This document shows positions 37,264 to 47,225 of a DNA stretch of 64,000 nt, piece by piece (the first letter of the stretch is position 1; each line of letters starts with the position of its first letter). This DNA is from Hyphomicrobiaceae bacterium (lineage in GTDB: Bacteria > Pseudomonadota > Alphaproteobacteria > Rhizobiales > Hyphomicrobiaceae). Made by a program: the position numbers and the translations under genes. A model generated the notes under the pieces. The model worked only from the letters and a program-made list of their open reading frames with translations. It ran no database searches and was not told where the DNA came from. The stretch spans positions 1 through 64,000 of the forward strand of contig JAJFHG010000049.1 of assembly GCA_021775735.1 (NCBI GenBank), in the 5' to 3' direction.

Positions 37264-38313
37264 TTAGGCGGGAGATTTTGCAGCACGTTTACTCAACTGT
37301 GCGAGCTGAGCGATGCGAATGAGTAGGCGCTCAATCAAGATTGCGTCCAAGGCACCGGTGGTGCGGGCTGCTTTGGTGGCACTGGAGATCAGGTCAAGTG
37401 CGGTCAGCAAATGATCATGACGCCAAGCATGGAGTTGCGACACAAAAGCAGTCTTCTGTTTAAAGTGAAGTGGTGGCCTGAGTTGTTTGAGGCTGTCGGC
37501 TTCGCTACGTCCGTTTTCAAGATGGGCGCGAGTGGCTGCCAAACGATGAAAATGGCGACCAGCCGCAGCCAAAATCCCGTGCACAGATTCGCCAGACGCA
37601 ATAGAGCGAGCACACTCGTGAACAGCCGTTTTAGCGTGTCCCAATGCGGCTGCATTGATGATGTTATCAAGTGCCATTTCAGAGGCATCACCAACAATGG
37701 CCTCAACATCATCAATGGTGATTTGTCGTTTGCCCTCGGTGAAAAGCACAAGTTTATCTAACTCACCGACAGAAAGCGCACGATCCGCGCCAAGACGTGT
37801 GACAAGAAATTCGCGCGCGTCCATTGAAATCGTTTGTTGGCTTTCACCCAGCGTGCGGTTAATGACGCCCTCGAGATCGCGTGCGCTGTCGGCGTAGCAG
37901 GCAACAGCAGCAGCCGTTTTAGACTTTTCAAAAAGGCTGCGGATTTTGTCCGTTGGTTTGAGATTACCCGCTTCAACAATCAAGTGGCATTCAGGATTGG
38001 GTTTATCAAGCAAAGGCTTGAGGTCATTTGCAGAAAGACGTCGGGAATGGGCAACGCGTAACACCTTGCCGCCGCCAAACATCGGCAGGGTCTGCATTTC
38101 AACCGCAATACGATCTGGTTCAGCCTCGACGTCTCGTTCATCAAGGCGCAGAATTTCGCTTTCCGGTTTTGATGATTGGGCAAGCTGGGCTGCGAGTTTG
38201 GCGCCCCGTTCACGAACCAAACCTGGGTCAGAGCCGAAAAATAAATAACCGGAAATTTTAGTATCAGGTTTTGTAAGAAAGGCGTTCGCTTGATGGGCTT
38301 TAACGGCAACCAT
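37264..38313 (-). CDS. holA: DNA polymerase III delta subunit
   Basis: A 349-residue HolA with the N-terminal AAA+-like domain (YLFFGSDPGLVRERG), the middle EAVVGD-like ITIDDVEAIVGDASEMALDNI and the C-terminal helical collar. It opens the beta clamp during loading. It closes the leuS-lptE-holA operon that is common in Gram-negative bacteria. Confidence 0.93.
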   Translation of the reverse strand: MVAVKAHQANAFLTKPDTKISGYLFFGSDPGLVRERGAKLAAQLAQSSKPESEILRLDERDVEAEPDRIAVEMQTLPMFGGGKVLRVAHSRRLSANDLKPLLDKPNPECHLIVEAGNLKPTDKIRSLFEKSKTAAAVACYADSARDLEGVINRTLGESQQTISMDAREFLVTRLGADRALSVGELDKLVLFTEGKRQITIDDVEAIVGDASEMALDNIINAAALGHAKTAVHECARSIASGESVHGILAAAGRHFHRLAATRAHLENGRSEADSLKQLRPPLHFKQKTAFVSQLHAWRHDHLLTALDLISSATKAARTTGALDAILIERLLIRIAQLAQLSKRAAKSPA

Positions 38314-38360
38314 GAGGAGTGAGCCCCAATGCAGTTTAGGTAGGTGCGTTTCTGAGGCTA

Positions 38361-38936
38361 CTAAGCTGCGCTAGCGAGATGGGCTGAAATACGTGACTTC
38401 AGATCTTCGCTCACAGTTGTTGCTGCACGATCTTCTGCATTGCGGCGGGCGCGAACGTTGGAATAGATCGATGTGAATCGGTTGAAGACAGCTTTAGAAT
38501 AACTGGTGCCTTGCAGAGCAACGCTGTTGTCTGACAGTCGTGTCAGCTTGAAGTTGGCGGTCAGATTGTAAACCTGGCTGGCCGCGTCACCATCCTGGCG
38601 AACGAGCGTTGAGGTGACAGATTCTTGCACGGCGATATCAAGACGATAATTCGGCGGCAAACGATCGCCACCGCCGGTTGTTTGGAAAATCAATTCATTG
38701 CGAATTTTTTGTCCAACGCGTCCCGGAATTTTGCCGACGTCAACCTGCGCCAGTTTTTCTGAAACGTTGGCGCCACCAACCGCAGCAGAACCATGCAGCG
38801 GACGAAAGCCGCTATTGCCACAGGCTGCCAACAGCGGAGCCGCAACAGCAACAATCGCACACGCTTTCACAGCCCGGCGCCAGGTTGGCACGGCTCTCAT
38901 CGGATCAACTGACTTTTGGCGTTTAGCCAACAACAT
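38361..38936 (-). CDS. lptE: LPS-assembly lipoprotein LptE
   Basis: A 191-residue outer-membrane lipoprotein: basic N-terminus, hydrophobic stretch and lipobox LAAC (Cys near residue 39), then GFRPLHGS, the usual LptE opening, and a [24 protein letters not shown] core. LptE plugs the LptD barrel that inserts LPS. The ATG at 38936 follows AGAGGA and overlaps leuS by 14 bp; a shorter start at 38900 is possible. Confidence 0.9.
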   Translation of the reverse strand: MLLAKRQKSVDPMRAVPTWRRAVKACAIVAVAAPLLAACGNSGFRPLHGSAAVGGANVSEKLAQVDVGKIPGRVGQKIRNELIFQTTGGGDRLPPNYRLDIAVQESVTSTLVRQDGDAASQVYNLTANFKLTRLSDNSVALQGTSYSKAVFNRFTSIYSNVRARRNAEDRAATTVSEDLKSRISAHLASAA

Positions 38937-41544
38937 TGACGATCCTCTGCGGTACGACGATCACTTTCTTCGGTTGTCGCCCGTCAAGCGACCGAACGAC
39001 CGATGGCAAGGCCAGGGCCGCACGCTCAATCTCATCTTTTCCAGCGTCACGGGCAATCGTCAGCTCGTCGCGGCGCTTGCCATTCACCTGTACGGCAATG
39101 GTGATCTGATCGTCAACGAGCAAGGCCGGATCGACCGCCGGCCAGGGCTGATTGGCGATCAAAGTGTTGTATCCAAGCCGCGCCCAGCATTCTTCAGCCA
39201 GATGCGGCATCATTGGGGCGATAGACTGGACCAAGAACTCAGCAGCTTCCCGTAAAACCCAGTCTAAACCTTCACTAGACTTGTTTTGAGCAGAAGAAAG
39301 ACTGTTGGTGAACTCATAGATCTGCGCGACAGCGACATTAAACCTTAGGCCTTCAATACTCTTGGCGACGCCATCGAGCGTCTTGTGGGCCGTTTTGTGC
39401 AGCTCAGTGGCCTCATCGCCTAAGGATTTCGGCTGTTTAGTGCCTTGGGCTGTGGCTTTATCAGCCACCTCACTGATGAGGCGCCAGACTTTCTGCACAA
39501 ATCGGCCTGCTGCAGTGATGCCGGAATCGGTCCAGATCACGTCGCGTTCCGGTGGGCTATCGGAGAGCATAAACCAGCGCGCGCAATCAGCCCCCCAGTG
39601 CTCCATGATGTCATCAGGATCGACAAGGTTCTTTTTCGACTTCGACATCTTCTCGATCGAGCCAATGATGACAGGTGCGCCAGACTTGAGCTCCGCGGCG
39701 GTACGCGCCTCACCTTCGCCCTCAAACTTAATATCCGTCGGCAGCAGCCATTTGCCATCACAAGACTTGTAAGTCTCGTGGTTCACCATGCCTTGGGTAA
39801 ACAGCGCCTTGAACGGTTCCCGCAGCGTGGTGGTGAGTTGACCCGCATCTGAGATGGCGCGGAAGAAAAATCGCGAATAGAGCAAATGTAAAATCGCGTG
39901 CTCAATGCCGCCGATATATTGATCAACAGGCAACCAATAGTCCGCCGCACTTTGATCGATCGGTGTTTTGGCATCGGGTGCGGTGAAGCGTGCGTAATAC
40001 CACGAGCTATCGACAAAGGTGTCCATGGTATCGGTTTCACGGCTCGCAGATTTACCACACGTCGGGCAGTTTACGTTTTTCCACGTGGGATGACGATCGA
40101 GCGGATTGCCAGGTTTATCAAACGTGACATCATCGGGGAGTTTAACCGGTAGATCTTTTTCAGGCACGGGGATGTGTCCGCAGTCATCACAATGGATAAA
40201 CGGGATCGGGCAGCCCCAATAGCGCTGGCGTGATACGCCCCAATCTCTGAGACGATAATTGGTTTGGCGTTCGCCAACAGGTTTGCCGGAAAGCGTTTCA
40301 GCGGAGAGTTTATCTGCAACTTTTTCAAATGCATCTTTCGGTGTCAGCCCATCCAAAAAGCGTGAGTTGATCATCGTGCCATCGCCATCAACGGCTGTTT
40401 CCCCGATGGCAAATGTTTTGGCGTCTTCACCTTGTGGCAGGATGACAGGCACAACAGGCAGTTTGTATTTGCGGGCAAAATCCAGATCGCGTTGATCCCC
40501 TGATGGACAGGCGAAAATAGCGCCTGTGCCATAGTCCATCAGCACAAAGTTGGCGACCCACACTGGTAACGTCCAATCTTTATCCAGCGGATGAACCGCG
40601 CGGATGCCGGTATCAAAGCCTTGTTTTTCAGCGGTTTCTAACTCGGCAGCCGTGCTTCCGGCTTTGCGGCATGCATCACAGAACTTGGCCAATTTCGGAT
40701 TGGTTTTGGCAGCGGCTTGCGCCAAGGGATGGTCAGCTGCAACCGCAAGGAACGAGGCCCCAAACAACGTATCCGGTCGCGTGGTGTAGACGTCCACTTC
40801 GTCTTGTCCGTCAGGTGCGGTATCCTGAGCAAGCGCCCACCTGATTGACATCCCTTCAGAGCGACCAATCCAGTTGGTCTGCATCAGGCGGACTTTTTCC
40901 GGCCAGTTCTCAAGCGTTTTCAGGTCATCAATCAACTCATCAGAGTAGTCGGTGATCTTGAAGAACCATTGTGTCAGTTCACGCTGCTCAACGTCCGCGC
41001 CAGAGCGCCAACCCTTGCCGTCAATCACCTGCTCATTGGCAAGCACGGTGTGATCGACCGGGTCCCAATTGACGCGCGAAGATTTTCGATAGGCCAAGCC
41101 CTTGGCATACAAATCTAAGAACAGTTTTTGTTGATGCTGATAGTAAGCAACATCGCAGGTTGCAAATTCGCGCGACCAATCCAGTGACAAGCCCATTGAT
41201 TTGAGCTGACCTTTCATGGTGTCGATATTGGCATAGGTCCATGTGCCTGGATGGGAGTTGTTTTCCATCGCTGCGTTTTCTGCCGGCATGCCAAAGGCGT
41301 CCCAGCCCATTGGGTGGAGGACATTAAAACCCTTGGCGTGCTTGTAGCGCGCAAACACATCGCCCATTGAATAATTGCGGACATGGCCCATGTGGATGCG
41401 TCCCGACGGGTACGGGAACATCTCCAACACGTAGCACTTTGGCTTGGATTGATCGGTGTTGCTGGCCCGATTGAGATCGGCGTCAGCCCATACGGTCTGC
41501 CAATGTTGTTCGCGATCTGGGGCGTTGTAACGTTCACTTGCCAT
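38923..41544 (-). CDS. leuS: Leucyl-tRNA synthetase
   Basis: An 873-residue class I synthetase with HMGH (51-54) as HIGH, zinc-type motifs HCDDCGH and NCPTCG, an editing domain with the TTRPDT motif and KMSKS near residue 630. It charges tRNA-Leu. First gene of leuS-lptE-holA, divergent from the YggS gene. Confidence 0.97.
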   Translation of the reverse strand: MASERYNAPDREQHWQTVWADADLNRASNTDQSKPKCYVLEMFPYPSGRIHMGHVRNYSMGDVFARYKHAKGFNVLHPMGWDAFGMPAENAAMENNSHPGTWTYANIDTMKGQLKSMGLSLDWSREFATCDVAYYQHQQKLFLDLYAKGLAYRKSSRVNWDPVDHTVLANEQVIDGKGWRSGADVEQRELTQWFFKITDYSDELIDDLKTLENWPEKVRLMQTNWIGRSEGMSIRWALAQDTAPDGQDEVDVYTTRPDTLFGASFLAVAADHPLAQAAAKTNPKLAKFCDACRKAGSTAAELETAEKQGFDTGIRAVHPLDKDWTLPVWVANFVLMDYGTGAIFACPSGDQRDLDFARKYKLPVVPVILPQGEDAKTFAIGETAVDGDGTMINSRFLDGLTPKDAFEKVADKLSAETLSGKPVGERQTNYRLRDWGVSRQRYWGCPIPFIHCDDCGHIPVPEKDLPVKLPDDVTFDKPGNPLDRHPTWKNVNCPTCGKSASRETDTMDTFVDSSWYYARFTAPDAKTPIDQSAADYWLPVDQYIGGIEHAILHLLYSRFFFRAISDAGQLTTTLREPFKALFTQGMVNHETYKSCDGKWLLPTDIKFEGEGEARTAAELKSGAPVIIGSIEKMSKSKKNLVDPDDIMEHWGADCARWFMLSDSPPERDVIWTDSGITAAGRFVQKVWRLISEVADKATAQGTKQPKSLGDEATELHKTAHKTLDGVAKSIEGLRFNVAVAQIYEFTNSLSSAQNKSSEGLDWVLREAAEFLVQSIAPMMPHLAEECWARLGYNTLIANQPWPAVDPALLVDDQITIAVQVNGKRRDELTIARDAGKDEIERAALALPSVVRSLDGRQPKKVIVVPQRIVNVVG

Positions 41545-41645
41545 GGGGGCCTATGTCTCTAAAACGTCTCTTGAACGAGGCGGCGTCATTGGGCGCTTTA
41601 TGAGCCCGGAATGGGTGGATGGGTCAAGGTGGGGCGCGGACGCAG

Positions 41646-42326
41646 ATGGGCAAGCCAGACGAAATGACTGCGGTGGCGCGGCTCGAGGCCGTGCAAGGCC
41701 AAGTCGCTGCGGCAGCCAAGGCGGCAAACCGCTCTGAAGATGCGACGACGCTGATTGCGGTCTCCAAGACGTTTGACGCGGACCACATTGAACCTGTGCT
41801 GGCGGCCGGGCATCGTGACTTTGGTGAAAACCGGGTTCAGGAAGCCCACGGCAAATGGCCAGACCTCAAGGTGAAATACCCGGCCACCAAGCTGCATCTG
41901 ATTGGCCCTTTGCAATCCAATAAAACCAAAGAGGCGGTGGAGCTGTTTGATGCCATCCACTCGATTGACCGACCCAAGATCGCGCGTACGGTGGGGCAAG
42001 AAATGGCGCGCCAAGGGCGAACCTTAGAGTTGTTTGTCCAAGTCAACACTGGCGAAGAACCGCAAAAGGCGGGCGTGATGCCAGCGGACGTTAAATCCTT
42101 TGTCGATCAGTGCCGCACAGAGTTTGGTCTCACCATCCAAGGTTTGATGTGCATCCCACCGGCTGATGAAGAGCCCGCGATTCATTTTGCGTTCCTTGCC
42201 AAACTCGCAGGCGACTGCGGCGTTCAAGGTTTGAGCATGGGGATGAGTGGAGACTTTGAAACCGCGATCCGCTTCGGCGCCAGCCACGTCCGTGTTGGCT
42301 CAGCTATTTTTGGGGCGCGGGGGTGA
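41646..42326 (+). CDS. YggS-family pyridoxal phosphate homeostasis protein
   Basis: About 226 residues with the alanine-racemase-like TIM barrel: TLIAVSKTF with the PLP Lys, DFGENRVQEA, HLIGPLQSNKTK, GLMCIPPADE and LSMGMSGDFETAIRFGASHVRVGSAIFG. It binds PLP without known catalysis and keeps PLP pools in balance. ATGs at 41619, 41646 and 41664 are in frame; 41646 follows GGA at a good distance. Confidence 0.92.
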   Translation: MGKPDEMTAVARLEAVQGQVAAAAKAANRSEDATTLIAVSKTFDADHIEPVLAAGHRDFGENRVQEAHGKWPDLKVKYPATKLHLIGPLQSNKTKEAVELFDAIHSIDRPKIARTVGQEMARQGRTLELFVQVNTGEEPQKAGVMPADVKSFVDQCRTEFGLTIQGLMCIPPADEEPAIHFAFLAKLAGDCGVQGLSMGMSGDFETAIRFGASHVRVGSAIFGARG

Positions 42327-42530
42327 GCTACTCTTGCGCCTATTTTTCTCCCCACCGTTCAGTCCCAACCTTATCCAAAGCCTTTTTAGACGGTGTCGTT
42401 TTTGGCCCGTGCCAAGCTGGTAGTGTCTAGGCAACCAAGCGATTCGTATCGTGTTCGCCTGAACCTTTTCTGCATGCTGAAAACCATGCCGCTCGGAGCA
42501 TAAAGCCGAGCCCACCAGGAGGCACATCCG

Positions 42531-43448
42531 ATGAACGTAGCTGCCCGCAATATTGAAGCTGACAACGCTGCCGCAGAAGCCGCCCGCGAAGCACGTGAAG
42601 AAGCGATGGCGCGCACGAAAAAGAAGTCCAAATCAAAATCAAAATCGAAGTCTAAAAAGTCGGCTAAACCAGCAGCCAAAGCAAAACCGGAATGGCACAA
42701 TTTTCTGGTTGATGTCTGGATCACCGATCTCAACGCTACTGAGTTTGGTATTTTCCGTCGCCAACGCAACCGCGCCAAGTCTCGCCAGTTTACCCAGGAC
42801 ATGGACATTTTCGCCGAAGTGCAGGACGAAGGCGAACGCACCGGTCTGTTGGGCTATCGCGAAGACGTTTGGAAAAATTCTGAAGGCATGGACAAGCGCC
42901 TCGTTTTCAAGCTTTTCAGCGACAAGCTTGGTTGGAAAGCAACCATGGATCTGATGCTTGGTCGCTCACTGCAGCAGACACTCGGTGCACGTGGTCTGCC
43001 GGTGATGACGTTCTCGATTAATACCGATGACGATCAGTACATCATCTATTTGGAACGCTCGGCCAATAAATGGCCGTTCATGCCGGAGCATTATTCGTTC
43101 TTCCTGGTGGATGACAATGGCGACCCTGAATTTTATCGCTTGCGCCGCCGTTTTATTGATCTTGGCGGAGACTATATTCTCTACAATCATAAGGGAGACA
43201 AAGTCGGTGAGATTGATGGCAAGATGCTGTCCATCGGTGGCAAGTGGAGCGGCAAAGTGATGAAGGGTCATCACGCCACCAAACGCTTGCTGACCGTGCT
43301 CAAATTGTTCACCGGCGTCATCTTCTTCGACAATGAAGCCAAGTGGCATATGAAGCAGCTTTATAAGGCGGCCAGGCGTGGCACGCTGGAGCCTAAACTT
43401 GAGCGCCAGGAAAACGATCTCTATCTCAATCCACGCCGGGTGCGTTAG
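42531..43448 (+). CDS. Unrecognised protein with Lys/Ser repeat N-terminus
   Basis: A 305-residue cytosolic protein I cannot name. The first 35 residues are charged and probably helical; residues 32-45 are (KS)n-like (KSKSKSKSKSKK). The folded part (from 55) contains WHNFLVDVWITDLNATEFG, GWKATMDLMLGRSLQQTLG and a beta-rich segment YILYNHKGDKVGEIDGKMLS followed by WSGKVMKG. That last part recalls the LURP/tubby-like fold, but this is weak. AGGAGG precedes the ATG. No membrane segment. It lies between the YggS and Amt genes with its own leader. Confidence 0.7.
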   Translation: MNVAARNIEADNAAAEAAREAREEAMARTKKKSKSKSKSKSKKSAKPAAKAKPEWHNFLVDVWITDLNATEFGIFRRQRNRAKSRQFTQDMDIFAEVQDEGERTGLLGYREDVWKNSEGMDKRLVFKLFSDKLGWKATMDLMLGRSLQQTLGARGLPVMTFSINTDDDQYIIYLERSANKWPFMPEHYSFFLVDDNGDPEFYRLRRRFIDLGGDYILYNHKGDKVGEIDGKMLSIGGKWSGKVMKGHHATKRLLTVLKLFTGVIFFDNEAKWHMKQLYKAARRGTLEPKLERQENDLYLNPRRVR

Positions 43449-43604
43449 CAGCACACCAAAAAGCGTGCGAGTCTGCGGGCTGCACAATTGAGTGGCAACC
43501 CAGAGTGAAATGTTGCCTAAAATCTCATCATTCGCTGAGTCCGTGGATATTATGTCTATGGCTAAGCCATTGATATTACAGAGTATAGCGACACGTTAAC
43601 CCCC

Positions 43605-43620
43605 TGGCACGGTTCTTGAC
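43605..43620 (+). promoter_or_regulatory. Sigma-54 (-24/-12) promoter of amt
   Basis: TGGCACGGTTCTTGAC matches TGGCACG-N4-TTGCW except for A in the -12 GC. It lies 86 bp before the ATG of the Amt gene and has the same TTGA variant as the glnK promoter, so nitrogen (NtrC) control is expected. Confidence 0.75.
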
Positions 43621-43705
43621 TGCTTCAGCCTAACGACGGGTTGGCAGGCTCGGGCCAGAGCCGCTTGCCCAAAATAATTGCATTTAATAACTGGGGGTGT
43701 CGGCT

Positions 43706-44935
43706 ATGGAAGACCTGTCTCAAGGCTCGGATGTCTTTTTTCTCCTCATGGGCGCGATTCTTGTTTTCGCGATGCATGGGGGTTTTGCATTTCTGGAGGT
43801 CGGCACGGTCCGGCACAAGAACCAGGTCAATGCGCTTGTCAAAATTCTCGTCGATTTTGCGATCTCAACCGTGACCTACTTTTTCATTGGTTACATGATT
43901 GCCTATGGCGTCCACTTCCTGCTCAGCGCTGGTGATATTGCAGGCGCGGCTGAAGGCTTCGGGCCGAAGGGTGTCAGCCTCGTTAAATTCTTCTTCCTGT
44001 GTACATTTGCGGCTGCGATCCCGGCGATCGTGTCGGGCGGCATTGCGGAGCGCGCCAAATTTCTTCCGCAGTGCTTAGCCACGGCGATGCTGGTTGGGAT
44101 TGCCTATCCGTTGATTGAGGGCACGGTCTGGAATTCGAATTTTGGTTTGCAGTCAGGTCTGTTTGAGTCTGTGCTTGGTGCACAATTTCATGACTTTGCA
44201 GGCTCGATTGTTGTTCATGCGTTTGGCGGTTGGGCGGCACTTGCAGCTGTGATGCTGCTTGGCGCACGCATCGGTCGATATGAAAAAGGCCGCTCCATTG
44301 GCATTCCACCCTCATCCATTCCATGGCTTGCGATGGGCTCATGGCTGCTGTGCATCGGCTGGTTTGGCTTTAACGTGATGAGCGCCCAATCTGTTGCAGG
44401 TGTTTCAGGCCTCGTTGCCATGAATTCACTACTTGCGATGGCGGGCGGCATTATTGTTGCGATTATCGTCGGTCGCGGCGATCCAGGCTTTGTGCATAAC
44501 GGGGCTTTGGCCGGGCTTGTCGCCGTCTGCGCTGGCTCCGATGTGATGCACCCAATTGGTTCGCTGATCACAGGCGGTATTGCCGGTGGCTTGTTCGTTC
44601 ACATGTTCCAACTCGCATCCAACAAATGGCAAATCGATGATGTGCTGGGTGTTTGGCCATTGCACGGACTGTGTGGTCTGTGGGGTGGTATTGCGTGCGG
44701 TATTTTTGGTCTTGAAGCGCTAGGCGGTCTTGGCGGTGTCACGTTTGGTGCGCAGCTCGTCGGTAGCGTGCTCGGGGCTGGCTACGGCTTTGCGGCCGGG
44801 TATGCAATCTACAGCATCTTGAAGTCGATGATGGGAATTCGACTGACGGCTGAAGAAGAACGTATGGGCGCGGATCTTGCCATTCATAAAATTGGTGCCA
44901 ATCCCGAATCTGAATTACGTTCCGGCAATATCTAA
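43706..44935 (+). CDS. amt: Ammonium transporter (Amt)
   Basis: A 409-residue membrane protein with eleven helices. The pore signatures are DFAGSIVVHAFGGWAAL (first conserved His) and LHGLCGLWGGI (second His), plus the gating aromatic FAFLEVG region. It lacks a signal peptide, unlike the AmtB encoded at 56 kb, and has no adjacent glnK. GGGGG precedes the ATG by 8 bp; a GTG at 43697 is less likely. A sigma-54 promoter upstream suggests induction under nitrogen limitation. A strong terminator follows. Confidence 0.93.
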   Translation: MEDLSQGSDVFFLLMGAILVFAMHGGFAFLEVGTVRHKNQVNALVKILVDFAISTVTYFFIGYMIAYGVHFLLSAGDIAGAAEGFGPKGVSLVKFFFLCTFAAAIPAIVSGGIAERAKFLPQCLATAMLVGIAYPLIEGTVWNSNFGLQSGLFESVLGAQFHDFAGSIVVHAFGGWAALAAVMLLGARIGRYEKGRSIGIPPSSIPWLAMGSWLLCIGWFGFNVMSAQSVAGVSGLVAMNSLLAMAGGIIVAIIVGRGDPGFVHNGALAGLVAVCAGSDVMHPIGSLITGGIAGGLFVHMFQLASNKWQIDDVLGVWPLHGLCGLWGGIACGIFGLEALGGLGGVTFGAQLVGSVLGAGYGFAAGYAIYSILKSMMGIRLTAEEERMGADLAIHKIGANPESELRSGNI

Positions 44936-44964
44936 GTCGAGCACGGATTAAGAGACGAAATTAG

Positions 44965-45007
44965 AAACGGGTCGGTGCCGAGGCAGCACGGACCCGTTTT
45001 CTTTTTT
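44965..45007 (+). terminator. Intrinsic terminator after amt
   Basis: Stem AAACGGGTC (44965-44973) with GACCCGTTT (44991-44999) and a T-rich tail on the plus strand. Confidence 0.8.
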
Positions 45008-45100
45008 ACCTCGTGCGGTCGTGCAGCTTGCCTGCCCGGCGGGCCTGCGCCACAGTAGACGGTGTTTGGGTGGGTAAAACTTTAAAAAAGGGCGATCTCT

Positions 45101-46636
45101 ATGTCAGTGCTAAACCGCGTTTTATTGGTCGCGATGGCGCTTGCCTTTGCCACGACGATCTTATTTCTCGACACTGCAGCGCACGCAGCAGGTGATAGCA
45201 AGGTTTGGCAGTATCGCGAAGCACAAGGCACGGCAGGCGTTGGTCGTAAAAGTGCCGGCCTCATCTTGGGCATTCCCGAAACCGACGATGTGCAAGTCCA
45301 GGCCGGTTGTGAATCAGGGTTTGTACGCGGTGGCAAAACCATATCGCTGGTGTTGGCCGCTGACATTGGCACCATGAAGGACGGCGATAAGATCAAAGTC
45401 CGATTTACCGGTGGGCGCTTCAAGCGCACGGTAAATGGCATTGTCCACGGCACGGAGATTGAAGAGGGTGTAACCGGCGCTCACGTTCAATTGGCACACG
45501 ACGATAAGTTGTGGCAGGCGATGCAGGACCGCGATGCACTTGACTACCAGGTGCCAGGCTACCAGATCGCAAATCTAAAATTGCGAGGTGGATCAAGTAC
45601 CATTCAGCGCTTTGTTAACACCTGCGGTCGATATGCTGGGAGCAGCACAAATAAGCGTACAACCTCTCAAACATCTTCATCAGCAAACAACAAAAATGTC
45701 ATTCGTGTCGCGGATAATACGCGCGGTGGTAACGATGGCATCAACGAAAAAGAAGCCTTTGAAAGTGCGAAAGAGCTTGGCACCATTGAAGGATGGGAGG
45801 CCTTTCTCAATGCGTTTCCAACCGGCTTTCGCGCAGATTTAGCACGCGCGTATGTCAAACGCTTGGGAGGTACGGCTGGAGCACCCGCAGCGCAGAAATC
45901 CAAGCCGACGCAGTCTTCCTCTTCACGCGGCGGAAAAATGCCGATCCTGGATACGTTTGAGGCGCGTGCTGGCCGTGCACCTTGGCGCACTACGCGTTAT
46001 GAAATGGATGAGGGCAATGCCAGCGCTAAAGCAGCGGCTGTTAAGGGCAATGGCGTTGAACTCCTATTTCACTGCGATGGAAAGCGTTTAGCAGGCATTC
46101 TTCGCGAAAGCGGCCGCAACCTTTATCCCAATTTTGATCGCCGGATGAAACAGGGATTAGCTGCAAAACGGAGTGGCCGGGCAGATGGCCAAGCTGTGCC
46201 TATACCGTTTGAGTTTTCCAACGGCCGAACCTACTCGGTTGGCGCGCAGGTGATGGAGATGAACGGTGAAGTGAGTCTCACTCGGCGTGGTGACGGTGGT
46301 GGCTTTAAGGCCGATGGCAGTATGTTGTCTGATCTGATGAGCGAAGAATTTGTCACGATTTCCGCGCCGCCGTTTGTTGCAAACCTTCAATTGAAGAAAA
46401 GTCGGCCTGCGCTGTGTTCGCTCATTCGGAGCTGCGGCGCCAAGGCTGAGGGGTGCGGCAGCGTCACAAAAAAATACACACCTAAAAAGATATATAAAAA
46501 GAAGAAGAAAAAGAAAAAACGTAGTTGCAGACGAAATGGAGCATCATGCTCGTCGCATAGACAATGTTGCGGTGGGAAGTGCTGCCTCAATGACTTTGAA
46601 GAGTGTGAAGGTATTGGCGGAAGGTGTGATGGCTAG
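45101..46636 (+). CDS. Unrecognised secreted protein with cystine-knot-like C-terminus
   Basis: A 511-residue protein with a clear signal peptide (cleavage near AHA-AG, residue 29). Residues about 30-178 and 280-446 look like two beta-rich domains, each with one or two Cys near its ends (70, 175; 335, 439, 445). Between them is a short helical motif ELGTIEGWEAFLNAFP...LARAYV, seen in alphaproteobacterial caspase-like and TPR proteins. Near the C-terminus an eight-Lys run (about 476 minus 10) precedes eight Cys in 34 residues at 476, 483, 489, 490, 494, 495, 502, 509: C-x6-C-x5-CC-x3-CC-x6-C-x6-C, an inhibitor-cystine-knot-like spacing. I do not recognise the family. Confidence 0.75.
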   Translation: MSVLNRVLLVAMALAFATTILFLDTAAHAAGDSKVWQYREAQGTAGVGRKSAGLILGIPETDDVQVQAGCESGFVRGGKTISLVLAADIGTMKDGDKIKVRFTGGRFKRTVNGIVHGTEIEEGVTGAHVQLAHDDKLWQAMQDRDALDYQVPGYQIANLKLRGGSSTIQRFVNTCGRYAGSSTNKRTTSQTSSSANNKNVIRVADNTRGGNDGINEKEAFESAKELGTIEGWEAFLNAFPTGFRADLARAYVKRLGGTAGAPAAQKSKPTQSSSSRGGKMPILDTFEARAGRAPWRTTRYEMDEGNASAKAAAVKGNGVELLFHCDGKRLAGILRESGRNLYPNFDRRMKQGLAAKRSGRADGQAVPIPFEFSNGRTYSVGAQVMEMNGEVSLTRRGDGGGFKADGSMLSDLMSEEFVTISAPPFVANLQLKKSRPALCSLIRSCGAKAEGCGSVTKKYTPKKIYKKKKKKKKRSCRRNGASCSSHRQCCGGKCCLNDFEECEGIGGRCDG

Positions 46637-46666
46637 CTGGCATCGTGTGCGACCGTGTGCCGGGAG

Positions 46667-47101
46667 CTAAGCTACAGGTGCTGCACTAGCTCTTGGTGTG
46701 CGTGTGCCTTCGAGAAGGGTGGCTAAGGTATAGCCATCTAAGCACTCAAGAAATGCGTCGGTTGCAGCCTGCATTGCGGGCCTTAGCGCGCAGCGCGGTA
46801 GATACACACAACTGCACGGCCCTTCGTTCAGGCAATCCACGACTGCCAAATCATTTTCAATCATCCGCACCACCGAACCAACGCGGATATTCATCGTGGG
46901 CTGACCAAGCACCACGCCGCCATTAGGTCCACGCCGGGTTGTCACAAGACCTGCCGCGCTTAGTTTGGCGACAATTTTCATAACGTTGGATTTGGACAGT
47001 TGTAGTGTCGTGGCGATTGAGTCGACTGAGATTGGATCTTCTAACTTGCCAAGCAGCAACAAGATTCTAAGGGCAAAATCACTGGCTCGGTTTAAGCGCA
47101 T
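46667..47101 (-). CDS. nsrR: Rrf2-family regulator, NsrR-like
   Basis: A 144-residue Rrf2 protein: N-terminal winged helix with SVDSIATTLQLSKSNVMKIVAKL and RGPNGGVVLG, then cysteines at 90, 96, 98 and 104 (DCLNEGPCSCVYLPRC) placed for an iron-sulphur cluster, and the tail FLECLDGYTLATLL typical of NsrR. NsrR senses nitric oxide through its cluster and represses NO-detoxifying genes. It faces a truncated haemoglobin gene across 124 bp, which supports the call. IscR is less likely because no isc/suf genes are near. Confidence 0.85.
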   Translation of the reverse strand: MRLNRASDFALRILLLLGKLEDPISVDSIATTLQLSKSNVMKIVAKLSAAGLVTTRRGPNGGVVLGQPTMNIRVGSVVRMIENDLAVVDCLNEGPCSCVYLPRCALRPAMQAATDAFLECLDGYTLATLLEGTRTPRASAAPVA

Positions 47102-47173
47102 TGTACCTGCCCTTCCAAAGTGTCTCAGGTGGTGGATTTTGAGTTGAATTTAACATGCACGTGATGGTATGAA

Positions 47174-47184
47174 AAGATACATAT
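47174..47184. promoter_or_regulatory. Possible NsrR half-site
   Basis: AAGATACATAT resembles the NsrR half-site AAGATGCATTT and lies in the divergent gap 42 bp before the haemoglobin start. Weak match. Confidence 0.25.
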
Positions 47185-47225
47185 AGAATGAATGATCAAA
47201 AAATCAAGCCAAGGAATGTGCCTCT

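Noticed and set aside
41598-42049. Open frames opposite the YggS gene
   Set aside because: Fully covered by a gene with complete family motifs; no ribosome-binding sites.
46480-46520. A-rich tract coding for the Lys run as evidence of a frameshift in the secreted protein gene
   Set aside because: The frame stays open past the tract and then encodes a regular Cys pattern to a normal stop, so the reading frame seems right.
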